Assembly (NCBI GenBank): GCA_036374795.1
Contig: DASUTC010000291.1
Coordinates: forward strand, 1 to 42,930
Direction of reading: 5' to 3'
DNA length: 42,930 nucleotides
From: Herpetosiphonaceae bacterium
GTDB taxonomy: Bacteria > Chloroflexota > Chloroflexia > Chloroflexales > Kallotenuaceae
Positions 11,177 through 19,769 of this stretch are shown in pieces; the first letter of the stretch is position 1; each line of letters starts with the position of its first letter. Under the pieces are notes generated by a model. The model was not told the origin of the DNA, did no database searches, and worked only from the letters and a program-made list of their open reading frames with translations. Made by a program: the position numbers and the translations under genes.

Positions 11177-14100
11177 CTACTCTTGATGCTCGCCGCGCCT
11201 GGGACGGCCAGCGCGCTGTTTCAGCCAGCTTCGGCCCTCTTTGACGGTCTGAAGCTGCTGCTTGGACTGTGGCGGTGACTGATCGGGCGTGGGCTGGCTG
11301 AGGTGCTCGGCCAGCGCGCTGACGGTCGGATACTTGAAGAGATCGACCATCGCGATGGCGCAGTTGAAGATCGTGCTGAGCTGGCTGTGCGCCTGCACCA
11401 CCAGCAGCGAGTGGCCGCCGAGATCGAAGAAGTTGTCGTGGAGGCCGATCTGCTCGATGTTGAGCAGCGCCTGCCATACTGCCGCAATCGTGCGCTCGAC
11501 CTCGGTGCGCGGCGCGACAAAGGCGGCTTCCAGCGCCGGGCGGGCGGTGTCGGGCACCGGCAGCGCGCTGCGATCGAGCTTGCCGTTGGGCGTCAGCGGC
11601 AGCGTGTCGAGCACGACAAAGGTGTTTGGCACCATGTAGTCGGGGAGGCGCTGTCGCACGTAGGTGCGGAGTTCCGAGTTCCAAGTTCCAAGTTCCAAGT
11701 TTCGAGTTTCGGTTTCCTGGTTCCTTTGTTCTTTGTTCGGGGTGCCCATGCCCAGAGGGCACCCGCGTCTTTGTTCTCCGGTTTGTTCCTTTGTTCCTTT
11801 GTTCCCTTGTTCTCCCACGACATACGCCACCAGCCGCGTATCGCCCGGATGATCTTCGCGCGCCAGCACCACCGCCTCACGAATCGCGGGATGCTGCCGG
11901 AGCACCGTCTCGATCTCGCCCAGCTCGATGCGGAAGCCGCGCACTTTGACCTGCTGGTCGCTGCGGCCAAGGTAGATCACGTTGCCGTCGGGCTGGTAGC
12001 GCGCCAGGTCGCCGGTCTTGTAGAGTCGCGCGCCCGGATTCTGGCCGAACGGATCGGGGATGAAGCGCTCGGCGGTCAGATCGGGCCGGTTGAGATAGCC
12101 ATGAGCCAAGCCCACGCCGCCGATATAGAGCTCACCGACCACGCCGACCGGCACCGGGTGCAGCCCCGCGTTCAAAATATAGACCTGCGCGTTGCCGACT
12201 GGACGGCCAATCGGCGGGCTGTGCGGCGGAGCGTCGCGGCACTCGAAGCTGGTCGAGTACACCGTTGTCTCAGTAGGACCGTAGGAGTTGAAGAAGCGTC
12301 GTCTACGACCGTCCGCATCGGTCAGCCAGCGCGCGACGACCTCAGCCGAACATGCTTCGGTTCCCGCGTTGATCACAGCCAGCTGCGGCAGGTCGTCCGC
12401 TCGGGTGAGCGCCAGCGCCGAGGGCGATACCAGCGCGTGCGTGATCGCCTGCTCGCGGAGCAGCGTGTAGATTGCCAGCCCCGGCAGCAGCGCCTCTCGA
12501 TCGGCGATGCACAACGCCGCGCCGCTCAGCAGCGCGAAGACAAACTCCCAGACCGAGGCGTCGAAGCTGGGCGAGGCGAATTGCAGCACCCGGCTGCCGA
12601 CACCAACATTCATCCGCCTGATCTGGCTTGCGGTAAGGCTGACCAGCCCACGGTGGGGCAGCATCACTCCTTTGGGCCGTCCGGTCGAGCCGGAGGTGTA
12701 GATGATGTAGGCCAGATCGTCGGGCGTGATCGGGGCGCCGGGATTGGTTTCAGGCTCATGCGCGATCAGCGGCCAGTCAGCGTCGAGGTAGACCAGCGGC
12801 ACATGCTGATCCGCCAGCCGCTCGGCGAGGCGCTGCTGTGTCAGCAGCAGCGGAGCCTGCGTATCCGCCAGCATAAAGGCCAGCCGCTCCTGAGGGTAGC
12901 CGGGGTCCAGCGGGACGTAGACGCCGCCCGCCTTGAGAATCGCCAGGAAGCCCACGATCAGCTCAAGGCCGCGATCGACACACAGCCCGACGCGCATGCC
13001 TCGTGCAACGCCGCGCGCGCGGAGATCGTGCGCGAGCTGGTTTGCGCGCCGGTTGAGCGCGTCGTAGGTCAGCGATTGGCCGTTGTAGGTCAGCGCGACG
13101 GCATCGGGTGTGAGCGCGGCCTGGGCCTCGAAGCAGGTGTGGACGCACGCTTCGTCGGCGTAGGGCGCATCGGTCGCGTTCCACTCGTAGAGCATCCGCT
13201 GGCGCTCGGCCTCAGTCAGCAGCGGCAGATCGACCAGGCGCTGCTCAGGATCGACCGCGATCGCCTCCAGCAGCACCCGAAAGTGCTCGATCATCCGGGC
13301 GATCGTCGCGGCGTCGAAGAGGTCGGTGCGGTACTCGATCCAGCCGGTGAGTTCCTCGGCGCGATCGTCCAGCGCCAGGATCAGATCGTACTTGACCATC
13401 CCAAGCTCGACATCGATGCGCTGCAACTCCAGACCGGCCAGCGCCACGTCGGGCAGCGGCGTGTTCTGGAGCACGAACATCACCTGAAACAGCGGCGTGT
13501 AGCTTGGGTCGCGGGCGGGCCTCAGATGCTCGACCAGTTGCTCGAACGGCAGATCTTGATGAGCATACGCCCCCAGGGTGGTCGCGCGGGTTCGCCGCAG
13601 CAAGGCGCGAAACGTGGGATTGCCCGACAGGTCGGCTCGCAGCACCAGCGTGTTGACGAAAAACCCGATCAGATCCTCGGTGGCGCTGTGGCGGCGGTTG
13701 GCGATCGGGCTGCCGACGATCAGATCGCGCTGCCCGCTGTAGTGTCCGAGCAGCGTTTGCCAGGCCGCCAGCAGCGTCATGAAGAGCGTGACGCCCTCCT
13801 GCTGGCTGAGACGCCTGAGGCGATTGCTCAGCGCGGGCGGCAGCGACAGCGGCATGAGCGTGCCCTCGAAGGTCATCGTCGGCGGTCGGGGACGATCGGT
13901 GGGCAGCTTCAAGACCGAGGGCGCGGCGGCGAGCTGTTGCCGCCAGTAGGCAAGCTGCCGCTCAAGCAGCTCGCCGGGTGCTATGCCCTGAGGGCACCCG
14001 GCAAGCCAGTCGCGCTGCCAGAGGGCGTAGTCGGCATACTGAATCGGAAGATCCGGTACGAGCGGATCGGGCGCGTTATAGTGCGCTGCGATCTCGCGCA

Positions 14101-17100
14101 GCAGCACGCCGATCGACCAGCCATCGGCGATGATGTGGTGCATCGTCAGCAGCAGCAGATGCTCGTCTTCGTCCAGCCGCAGCAGCAGCGCGCGCAGCAG
14201 CGGGCCTGCGGCGAGATCGAAGGGCTGCCGCACGGCCTGGGCCAGCCGCCGCCGAACTTCGTCGGTGCGCGCATCCGGCGGTAGCGCCGAAAGATCATGC
14301 AGCGCCAGCGTCAGGCGGTAGCTCGGCGCGATCCGCTGGATCGGCTGTCCTGCGACGGCCTCGAATGTGGTCCGCAGCGTCTCATGGCGCTGGACGACGG
14401 CATTAAGGCTCGTTTCCAGCGCGGCCACGTCGAGCAGGCCAGTGAGCCGGACGGCAGCCGGAATCACGTAGGTTGCGCTGTCGGGCTGTAGCTGGCTTAG
14501 AAACCAGAGCCGCTGCTGCGCGAACGAGAGCGGCAGGTCGCGATCACGGGGAGCCCGATACAGCGGCGGTGGGAGCAGCCCCACTCGATCGCGCCCGGCC
14601 TGATCGATCCACTCCGCCAGGCTGCCGACCGTGGGCGAGGCAAAGAGCGTCCGCAGCGGCAGCTCCACCTGGAAGGCGTCGCGCACCCGCGAGGCGATCT
14701 GTGTCGCCAGCAGCGAGTGGCCGCCCAGCTCGAAGAAGTTGTCGTGCGCGCTCACCCGCTCCACGCCGAGCACCTCGGCCCACAGACCGGCGAGAATCAA
14801 CTCCGTCTCGGTGCGCGGCGCGACGTAGCCAGCAGTTAGCTCAGCCTGTCGCTCCGGCGCGGGCAGCGCGCGGCGGTCGATCTTGCCGCTGGGCGTCTTC
14901 GGCAGGGCCTCCAGAAAGACGAACGCGGATGGGATCATGTACTCCGGCAGGTGCTCTTTCAGGTAGGCGCGGAGTTCCGATTTCCACGTTTCAAGTTTCA
15001 AGTTTCGAGTTTCGAGTTTCGAGTTTCCGGCTCTCGGCTCTTGGTTCCCGGTGCCATGCGAGTGCCCATGCCGGGCGCCCTCTGGGCATGGCACCCGTAT
15101 AGCGCCCGTTCTTTGTTCTACCACGTACGCCACCAGCCGCCGCGCCCCAAGGGCACCCGCGCCATCCTCGCGCGCCAGCACCACGCACTCATCCACCTGG
15201 GGATGCTGCGCCAGCACGGCCTCGATCTCACCTGTCTCGATGCGGAAGCCTCGGATCTTCACCTGATGATCGATGCGGCCCAGGATCTCGACCGTGCCGT
15301 CGGGCTGCCAGCGGCCCAGGTCGCCGGTGCGCACCATGATCTGCCCGTCCTCGAAGGGACACGGCACGAAGCGCTCAGCGGTCAGCTCCGGGCGGAAGAG
15401 GTAGCCGCGCGAGACGCTCTCGCCGGAGATGCAGACCTCGCCCGCGATGCCCACCGGCTGCGGCTGGTCGAAGCGATTCAAGATATAGATCCGGTTGTTC
15501 TGCAAGGGCTTGCCCACCGTGATCGGCTTGCCACGATCGGCGGCGCGAATCACGCCCAGCGCGTTAATGTCGCTGATCTCGGTTAGGCCATAGATGTTAA
15601 CCACCTCGACCTGCGCCCCAAGCTGGCCGAAGACCGCCTGAAGCAAGCGCGGCTCGATCTTCTCGCCGCCGAGCAACAGGTAGCGCAGCACGTTCGGGGG
15701 GCGTTCGGGCGTGTTGAGCACGGCGTGCAGATACGAGGGCACCGCGTCCAGCAGGTGGATCTGGTGCTCATCGAGGTAGCGCAGGAGCGCGCGGCTGTTA
15801 AACTTGACCGGGTCGGGGATGATGTGCAGCGTGCGGCCAAAGATCAGCGTCGGGAAGATCTGGTTGACCGAAATATCGAAGCTGATCGAGGTGATCAGGC
15901 CGGTGTGCTGCACTGCCGGATCGGTGAAGTAGGCGCGCAGGCCATAGACGAGATTGATCAAGCCGCGCTGCGTGACCATCACGCCCTTTGGTCGGCCCGT
16001 GGAGCCGGAGGTGAAGATGATATAGGCCAGGTGTTCCGGCAGCGCGGTGCGCGGCGGGTTGGTGGTGCTGCAATTCGCCAGTCGATCCCAATCGGCATCG
16101 AGGCAGAACACCTGCGCCTGATGTTCCGGTAAACGTTCGACGAGCGCGGCCTGGGTCAGGAGCACCGGCGCGCGGCTGTGCGACAGCATGTACTGAAGCC
16201 GCTCGGCGGGATAGGTGGGATCAAGCGGCACGTACGCGCCGCCGGCCTTGAGGATCGCCAGCATGCCGACGATCATCTCCAGCGAGCGCTCGACACACAG
16301 CGCGACGAGCACATCCGGGCCGACGCCCTGAGCGCGCAAATAGTGCGCAAGCTGATTCGCCCGCGTGTTCAGCTCGGCGTAGCTCAGCGCTTGCCCATCG
16401 AAGACGATCGCGGGTACGTCGGGCGTGCGCGCGGCCTGCACCTCGATTAATGCATGCACAGCGGCAGCGCACGGATACTCCGCCCCGGAGCGGTTCCAGT
16501 CGACGAGCATCTGCTGCTGCTCGGCCTCCGTCAGCAGCGGCAGGTGGGCGATCGGCGCATCAGGATCGGCGACGATGCCCGTCAGCAGGGTTTGAAAATG
16601 CGCGGCCATCCGCGCGATCGTCGCAGCCTCGAACAGGGCGGTGTTGTACTCGATCCAGCCGCGCAGCCCATCGGCGTGCTCTTCGAGATTGAGCATCAGA
16701 TCGAACTTGGCCGTGCCGGTGTCGCCCTCCTCAAGCGTCAGCGTCAGATCGGGCAACGCGATCGTGTCGCTCTGGCTGGGCTGAAGCACGAACATGACTT
16801 GAAAGAGCGGCGAGCGGCTGGGATCGCGATCGGGCTGAAGCACCTCGACAAGTTGGACAAAGGGCATGTCCTGATGCGCGTAGGCATCCACACAGGTGGC
16901 GCGCACCCGTGCCAGCAGCTCGCGGAACGTGGGATTGCCCGACAGATCCGTGCGCAGTACAAGATTATCGACGAAGAAGCCGATCAGCGCCTCAAGCTCG
17001 CGCCGGGTACGCCCCGCCGCCACCGAGCCGACGACGATCTCGTCCTGCTGGCTGTAGCGCTGGAGGAGCGTCTGCCAGGCGGCGAGCAGGGTCATAAAGA

Positions 17101-17980
17101 GCGTGGCGCTGTGCTGCTGGCCTAGCTCCTTGAGCGCCTGCGTCAGGTTCGCGGCTACGTGCAGGCGGTGCCGATCGCCCTGGAAGGTCTGGAGCGGCGG
17201 ACGTGGCCGATCGGTGGGCAGGTGCAGCGTCGGCAGGTCCGCGAGGCGCTGCCGCCAGTGATCGATCTGCCGGGCGTGGGTTGTGCCCTGCATGCGCTGC
17301 CGCTGCCAGTCGGCAAAGTCGGCGTACTGGACCGGCAGCGCCGGGAGCGAGGCCGGCCTGCCGTCGATCAGGGCGGTGTAGATCTCGGCCAGCTCACGGA
17401 CGAACACGCCGATCGACCAGCCATCGGCGATGATATGATGCAGCGTCAGCAGCAGCAGATGCTCCTGCGGACCAAGCTGGAGCAGCAGCGTGCGGAGCAG
17501 CGGGCCTTGCGCCAGATCAAACGGCTGCCGCGCCTCATCGGATGTGTGCCGCCGCACGACGACGGCCTGCTCCGGCTGGGGTAGTTCGCGCAGATCGACC
17601 CGGCGCAGTGTCACCGTCGCTTCCTGCTCCACGCGCTGCATCGGCACGCCGTCCACGTCGACGAAGCTCGCGCGCAGAACATCATGGCGCTGCACGATCT
17701 GGTGCAGGCTGCGCTCAAGCACGGTGACATCCAGCCGTCCGCGCAGGTGGACGACTCCGGGCATGTTGTAGGCCGCGCTATTGGGATCGAGCTGGTTGAC
17801 GAGCCAGAGCCGCTGCTGGGCAAACGACAGCGGTGTACAGGTGCGATCCGCAAGCCGAGGGATCGGGGTCGCGGTCGCCGGAGCGGAGCGGGTTTTGATC
17901 TGCAACCACCGTTCGAGCAGCGCGCGTCGTGTCTCCGAGAGCTGGTCGCGGCTGGGGAGGCGATCCTCGTCGTGCGTCAT
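11177..17980 (-). CDS. Two-module NRPS (C-A-PCP-C-A-PCP)
   Basis: This 2267-residue synthetase adds two amino acids. Approximate layout: C1 50-480 (HHIIADG), A1 490-1030, PCP1 around 1080 (FFELGGHSLL), C2 1145-1585 (HHIIADG), A2 1600-2120, PCP2 around 2180 (FFDLGGHSLL). A1 is atypical, with A4 FDISVNQ and A5 YGLTEIS; its pocket read by eye is D-I-N-A-L-G-I-D-I. A2 has classical FDASVWE and YGPTETT; its pocket reads D-A-W-L-I-A-S-V-Y, nearest to aromatic or hydrophobic codes, with low confidence. Each A domain carries a 47-residue repeat-derived insert between AYVV and the LRxYL helix, and C2 carries an 8-residue palindrome-derived insert. The ATG at 17980 was chosen because AGGAGG lies 8 bp upstream; an in-frame ATG at 18028 has no such site. 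The first domain is a C domain, so something upstream must supply a starter. Confidence 0.95.
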   Translation of the reverse strand: MTHDEDRLPSRDQLSETRRALLERWLQIKTRSAPATATPIPRLADRTCTPLSFAQQRLWLVNQLDPNSAAYNMPGVVHLRGRLDVTVLERSLHQIVQRHDVLRASFVDVDGVPMQRVEQEATVTLRRVDLRELPQPEQAVVVRRHTSDEARQPFDLAQGPLLRTLLLQLGPQEHLLLLTLHHIIADGWSIGVFVRELAEIYTALIDGRPASLPALPVQYADFADWQRQRMQGTTHARQIDHWRQRLADLPTLHLPTDRPRPPLQTFQGDRHRLHVAANLTQALKELGQQHSATLFMTLLAAWQTLLQRYSQQDEIVVGSVAAGRTRRELEALIGFFVDNLVLRTDLSGNPTFRELLARVRATCVDAYAHQDMPFVQLVEVLQPDRDPSRSPLFQVMFVLQPSQSDTIALPDLTLTLEEGDTGTAKFDLMLNLEEHADGLRGWIEYNTALFEAATIARMAAHFQTLLTGIVADPDAPIAHLPLLTEAEQQQMLVDWNRSGAEYPCAAAVHALIEVQAARTPDVPAIVFDGQALSYAELNTRANQLAHYLRAQGVGPDVLVALCVERSLEMIVGMLAILKAGGAYVPLDPTYPAERLQYMLSHSRAPVLLTQAALVERLPEHQAQVFCLDADWDRLANCSTTNPPRTALPEHLAYIIFTSGSTGRPKGVMVTQRGLINLVYGLRAYFTDPAVQHTGLITSISFDISVNQIFPTLIFGRTLHIIPDPVKFNSRALLRYLDEHQIHLLDAVPSYLHAVLNTPERPPNVLRYLLLGGEKIEPRLLQAVFGQLGAQVEVVNIYGLTEISDINALGVIRAADRGKPITVGKPLQNNRIYILNRFDQPQPVGIAGEVCISGESVSRGYLFRPELTAERFVPCPFEDGQIMVRTGDLGRWQPDGTVEILGRIDHQVKIRGFRIETGEIEAVLAQHPQVDECVVLAREDGAGALGARRLVAYVVEQRTGAIRVPCPEGARHGHSHGTGNQEPRAGNSKLETRNLKLETWKSELRAYLKEHLPEYMIPSAFVFLEALPKTPSGKIDRRALPAPERQAELTAGYVAPRTETELILAGLWAEVLGVERVSAHDNFFELGGHSLLATQIASRVRDAFQVELPLRTLFASPTVGSLAEWIDQAGRDRVGLLPPPLYRAPRDRDLPLSFAQQRLWFLSQLQPDSATYVIPAAVRLTGLLDVAALETSLNAVVQRHETLRTTFEAVAGQPIQRIAPSYRLTLALHDLSALPPDARTDEVRRRLAQAVRQPFDLAAGPLLRALLLRLDEDEHLLLLTMHHIIADGWSIGVLLREIAAHYNAPDPLVPDLPIQYADYALWQRDWLAGCPQGIAPGELLERQLAYWRQQLAAAPSVLKLPTDRPRPPTMTFEGTLMPLSLPPALSNRLRRLSQQEGVTLFMTLLAAWQTLLGHYSGQRDLIVGSPIANRRHSATEDLIGFFVNTLVLRADLSGNPTFRALLRRTRATTLGAYAHQDLPFEQLVEHLRPARDPSYTPLFQVMFVLQNTPLPDVALAGLELQRIDVELGMVKYDLILALDDRAEELTGWIEYRTDLFDAATIARMIEHFRVLLEAIAVDPEQRLVDLPLLTEAERQRMLYEWNATDAPYADEACVHTCFEAQAALTPDAVALTYNGQSLTYDALNRRANQLAHDLRARGVARGMRVGLCVDRGLELIVGFLAILKAGGVYVPLDPGYPQERLAFMLADTQAPLLLTQQRLAERLADQHVPLVYLDADWPLIAHEPETNPGAPITPDDLAYIIYTSGSTGRPKGVMLPHRGLVSLTASQIRRMNVGVGSRVLQFASPSFDASVWEFVFALLSGAALCIADREALLPGLAIYTLLREQAITHALVSPSALALTRADDLPQLAVINAGTEACSAEVVARWLTDADGRRRRFFNSYGPTETTVYSTSFECRDAPPHSPPIGRPVGNAQVYILNAGLHPVPVGVVGELYIGGVGLAHGYLNRPDLTAERFIPDPFGQNPGARLYKTGDLARYQPDGNVIYLGRSDQQVKVRGFRIELGEIETVLRQHPAIREAVVLAREDHPGDTRLVAYVVGEQGNKGTKEQTGEQRRGCPLGMGTPNKEQRNQETETRNLELGTWNSELRTYVRQRLPDYMVPNTFVVLDTLPLTPNGKLDRSALPVPDTARPALEAAFVAPRTEVERTIAAVWQALLNIEQIGLHDNFFDLGGHSLLVVQAHSQLSTIFNCAIAMVDLFKYPTVSALAEHLSQPTPDQSPPQSKQQLQTVKEGRSWLKQRAGRPRRGEHQE
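11672..11812 (-). repeat. In-frame composite repeat island, second A domain
   Basis: Six tandem heptamers (GTTCCAA/GTTTCGA type, 11671-11712 on the plus strand) are followed by a perfect 8-bp palindrome GGGTGCCC/GGGCACCC (11740-11747 and 11757-11764, core ATGCCCAGAGGGCACCCG) and then four octamers of the TTGTTCCT type (11783-11814). The segment encodes exactly 47 residues, rich in K, E, Q, N, R and G, inside the C-terminal subdomain of A2. The order of elements is the same as in the intergenic island at 5043-5277. Confidence 0.88.
13974..14001. repeat. Palindromic element inserted in a condensation domain
   Basis: A 28-bp element has outer arms CCGGGTGC/GCACCCGG and an inner GCCCTGAGGGC. It carries the variant core ATGCCCTGAGGGCACCCGG. 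It adds eight residues (CPQGIAPG) to C2 between RDWLAG and ELLERQ. The C domain of the NRPS at the left edge has RDWLQGKVLEQQ at this place with no insert, so the element is an in-frame insertion relative to a paralogue in the same operon. Confidence 0.85.
14977..15117 (-). repeat. In-frame composite repeat island, first A domain
   Basis: Eight heptamers of the GTTTCGA/GTTTCAA type (14974-15029 on the plus strand) are followed by a long palindrome with 9-bp arms GGTGCCATG/CATGGCACC (15050-15058 and 15087-15095), containing the repeat core in inverse orientation, and then by a trace of the octamer (GTTCTTTGTTC, about 15107-15118). It encodes 47 residues, the same length as the island in A2 although the sequence differs, and sits at the same hinge between AYVVE and LRAYL. 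Confidence 0.87.
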
Positions 17981-18261
17981 AGATGGTCCTCCTGCGCGAA
18001 GCGCTGGCTCTGGATTCTGGTGCGGCATCTCGCCAGCGCACGCCCGCGATGCGCAGGCCGTAGCGTCCGTGCAGGCGCAGCGCAGCGGCGCGCCCTTCGC
18101 TCACCCGGCAGCAGCGCCGCGATCTCCTGGGAGCGCCGATCGAGCAGCGTGTAGCCCCGACGAAGCCTGTCAGTTGCGCTATCGACCAGAAAGGTAAGTG
18201 CCTGCTGCTCAGGCTGGCGTTCAGCGCGCGGGCGAAGCAGCGCGGCCAAGAAGTCATTCAT
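17977..18261 (-). pseudogene. Truncated fatty-acyl-AMP ligase (FAAL) remnant
   Basis: From ATG 18261 the frame reads MNDFLAALLRPRAERQPE, then ALTFLVD and YTLLDRRSQEIAALL. This is the typical N-terminal start of fatty-acyl-AMP ligases, which activate a fatty acid and load it on a carrier protein at the head of lipopeptide assembly lines. After about 55 residues the similarity stops, and the frame continues as Arg/Ala-rich nonsense into the start of the two-module NRPS. More than 500 residues, including every AMP-binding motif, are missing. A neighbouring frame (18080-18000, ...LRIAGVRWRDAAPES...) may be another scrap but could not be assigned. The remnant sits where a starter ligase would be expected: first in the operon, behind the promoter. 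The alternative is a short unrelated ORF, but the match over 50 residues makes the remnant more likely. Confidence 0.6.
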
Positions 18262-18648
18262 GAAAACGGAACCTTCATGCGCTCGACGAGGGCCGGTAAG
18301 ACCCTTTAGCGTGGTTGATGGCGTAGCATGAGGCGGATGATCCTGGGCGATGATACGTATCGCCCTACCATGCCGGGCACGCGCAGGATCACGATTGCCC
18401 TGATGGGCCGATCGGAGCATTCATGTAGATGTGCTAGTCAGTGTAGTGCAGGCGAACCCTGGTAGCAAGTGCCTCATGATCCTATCGTCGGCTGAGCAGG
18501 TAGGTTGTGGGTAGAGCGGCCTTTTCGATCGGTGCATACCTGGATGCAATTTTAACCAGCGGCACATAGCTTGTCAAACATAGTAAAAGCGCCGACGATC
18601 GGGGCATAGGCACCAGGGACTCGTCGGCGAGGCAGCGCAACAGGCAAT
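18262..18648. other. Leader and promoter region of the NRPS operon
   Basis: This stretch of nearly 390 bp has no convincing gene. It contains the minus-strand promoter at 18549-18577 and about 280 bp of leader before the FAAL remnant. The short frames here have no ribosome binding site or family match. No riboswitch or terminator was recognised. Confidence 0.6.
18549..18577 (-). promoter_or_regulatory. Candidate sigma-70 promoter of the NRPS/PKS operon
   Basis: On the minus strand, TTGACA (18577-18572) is followed after 17 bp by TAAAAT (18554-18549). This is a perfect -35 with a 5/6 -10 at ideal spacing, pointing at the biosynthetic genes. Transcription would start near 18542, giving about 560 nt of leader before the first intact gene. 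Confidence 0.7.
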
Positions 18649-19008
18649 CTACTGTACGGCGCGCTCTCTGGGGAAGGAGCGGAGATGCTCCAGCACACGC
18701 TGCTGGACGTCGGCTGAGGAGTAGCGATCGGTGTGCAGGTAGAGCGTGGCGTGCTCGCGGGCGGAGCGGAGCCGCCGCATCTGGAGCGTGTAGAGCCACT
18801 CCGGAAACTCGTTCTGGCGGCGCGCGGTGATCGTGGCGGGGCTGGCATCCAAAAAGATCAGCGCGTCGGGCATGCCGCCATGCTTCCACAGATCATGGAT
18901 CTGTGAATGCTCCTGCGCTACCGCGCGCGCCGTATAGCCTGAAGCGCGCAGCCGTGCGACAAGCGTTGATTTGCCGCTGCCGCACGGCCCGACCACGACA
19001 ACTACCAT
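18649..19008 (-). CDS. Small P-loop nucleotide-binding protein
   Basis: This 119-residue protein begins with a strong Walker A motif, GPCGSGKST, at about residues 7-15 directly after a hydrophobic strand. It has a weaker acidic strand (ALIFLDAS) further on and an R-rich lid-like stretch (TARRQNEF). The build resembles small nucleoside or adenylate-type kinases and AAA-33-like P-loop proteins, though it is short for a kinase. It starts 35 bp after the stop of the SpoIIE-like phosphatase on the same strand, so the two are probably co-transcribed. The phosphorylated substrate, if any, cannot be read from the sequence. The class call is good; the function is unknown. Confidence 0.75.
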   Translation of the reverse strand: MVVVVVGPCGSGKSTLVARLRASGYTARAVAQEHSQIHDLWKHGGMPDALIFLDASPATITARRQNEFPEWLYTLQMRRLRSAREHATLYLHTDRYSSADVQQRVLEHLRSFPRERAVQ

Positions 19009-19043
19009 AGCGCCAACTCGGCAGACGCCGGTACGACCCGCGC

Positions 19044-19769
19044 CTACTTATACACTCGCTCCAGCGGGAACGTGACGTGCTGCCGCCGGATCTTGGGCTC
19101 GTGCTCGTCGCGCGGCAGTGTCGCCAGGACCATCACGCTCATATCGTCGGCGGGACGCTCCTGGTCGAGTTCGAGCGCCCGCATCAGAATACTATCGGCC
19201 ATATGCTTGGCCGAGCAGCCGTTATCGCAGCGGAACGATGCCAGATAATTGGCGAGATCGATATCCCTGCCGTAGCGCTGCCCGGCTCCGGCGATGCCGT
19301 CGGTGAACGCGATCAGGTAGCTGTATGGCTCGATCTCGTGCTGCGTAATCACCGGCTTGGTATTCGGGTACAGCCCGATCGCCGTGGATGGCTCGTTGCT
19401 GGAGGTCAGGCCCTGCCGATCGAGAATATAGTACGGCAGCGGATTATTGCGCGACATAATAATGCAGTTCGCCTGGAAATCGACCGATAGAATATTCAAG
19501 GTGGCCGATACCTGGCCGTTGCGGTAGCCGTACAGGTAGTCGTGCACCGCACGCGCCGTCGCGCCATCGCGCGCGCCATCTTTGAGCATCGCAACTGCCC
19601 GCGCCGTCACGAGGTTGCTCAGCGTTTTCGCGCCGCGCCCGCTGCCCTGCCCATCGACCATCACGAGCGAAAAGCCGCCCTTGGGCCGCTCGATCATTTC
19701 GATCGTATCACCGCTCTCCGGCGATGCGTATTTGCCGACCTTCGCAATTGCGACTTCCAGCTCGACCAT
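19044..19769 (-). CDS. SpoIIE/PP2C-family serine phosphatase
   Basis: This 241-residue protein has the acidic metal-binding signatures of the PP2C-like SpoIIE domain: VMVDGQGSGRGAK (residues about 36-48), SRNNPLPY, FTDGIAGAG and the C-terminal ERPADDMSVMVL. Such proteins dephosphorylate anti-sigma-factor antagonists or related regulators. There is no attached sensor domain or membrane segment, so it is a free-standing cytoplasmic phosphatase. ATG 19769 (MVELEVAIAKVGKYAS) was chosen because AAGGA lies about 7 bp upstream. A longer frame to 19883 contains an imperfect duplication of the start region: plus-strand segments near 19782-19801 and 19839-19858 are nearly the same. The downstream partner is the small P-loop protein. 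No HPK-like kinase or STAS antagonist is nearby. Confidence 0.85.
   Translation of the reverse strand: MVELEVAIAKVGKYASPESGDTIEMIERPKGGFSLVMVDGQGSGRGAKTLSNLVTARAVAMLKDGARDGATARAVHDYLYGYRNGQVSATLNILSVDFQANCIIMSRNNPLPYYILDRQGLTSSNEPSTAIGLYPNTKPVITQHEIEPYSYLIAFTDGIAGAGQRYGRDIDLANYLASFRCDNGCSAKHMADSILMRALELDQERPADDMSVMVLATLPRDEHEPKIRRQHVTFPLERVYK

Noticed and set aside
17981-18028. Longer N-terminus of the two-module NRPS from ATG 18028
   Set aside because: No ribosome binding site is seen there, and the segment overlaps the FAAL remnant. ATG 17980 has an AGGAGG at proper distance.
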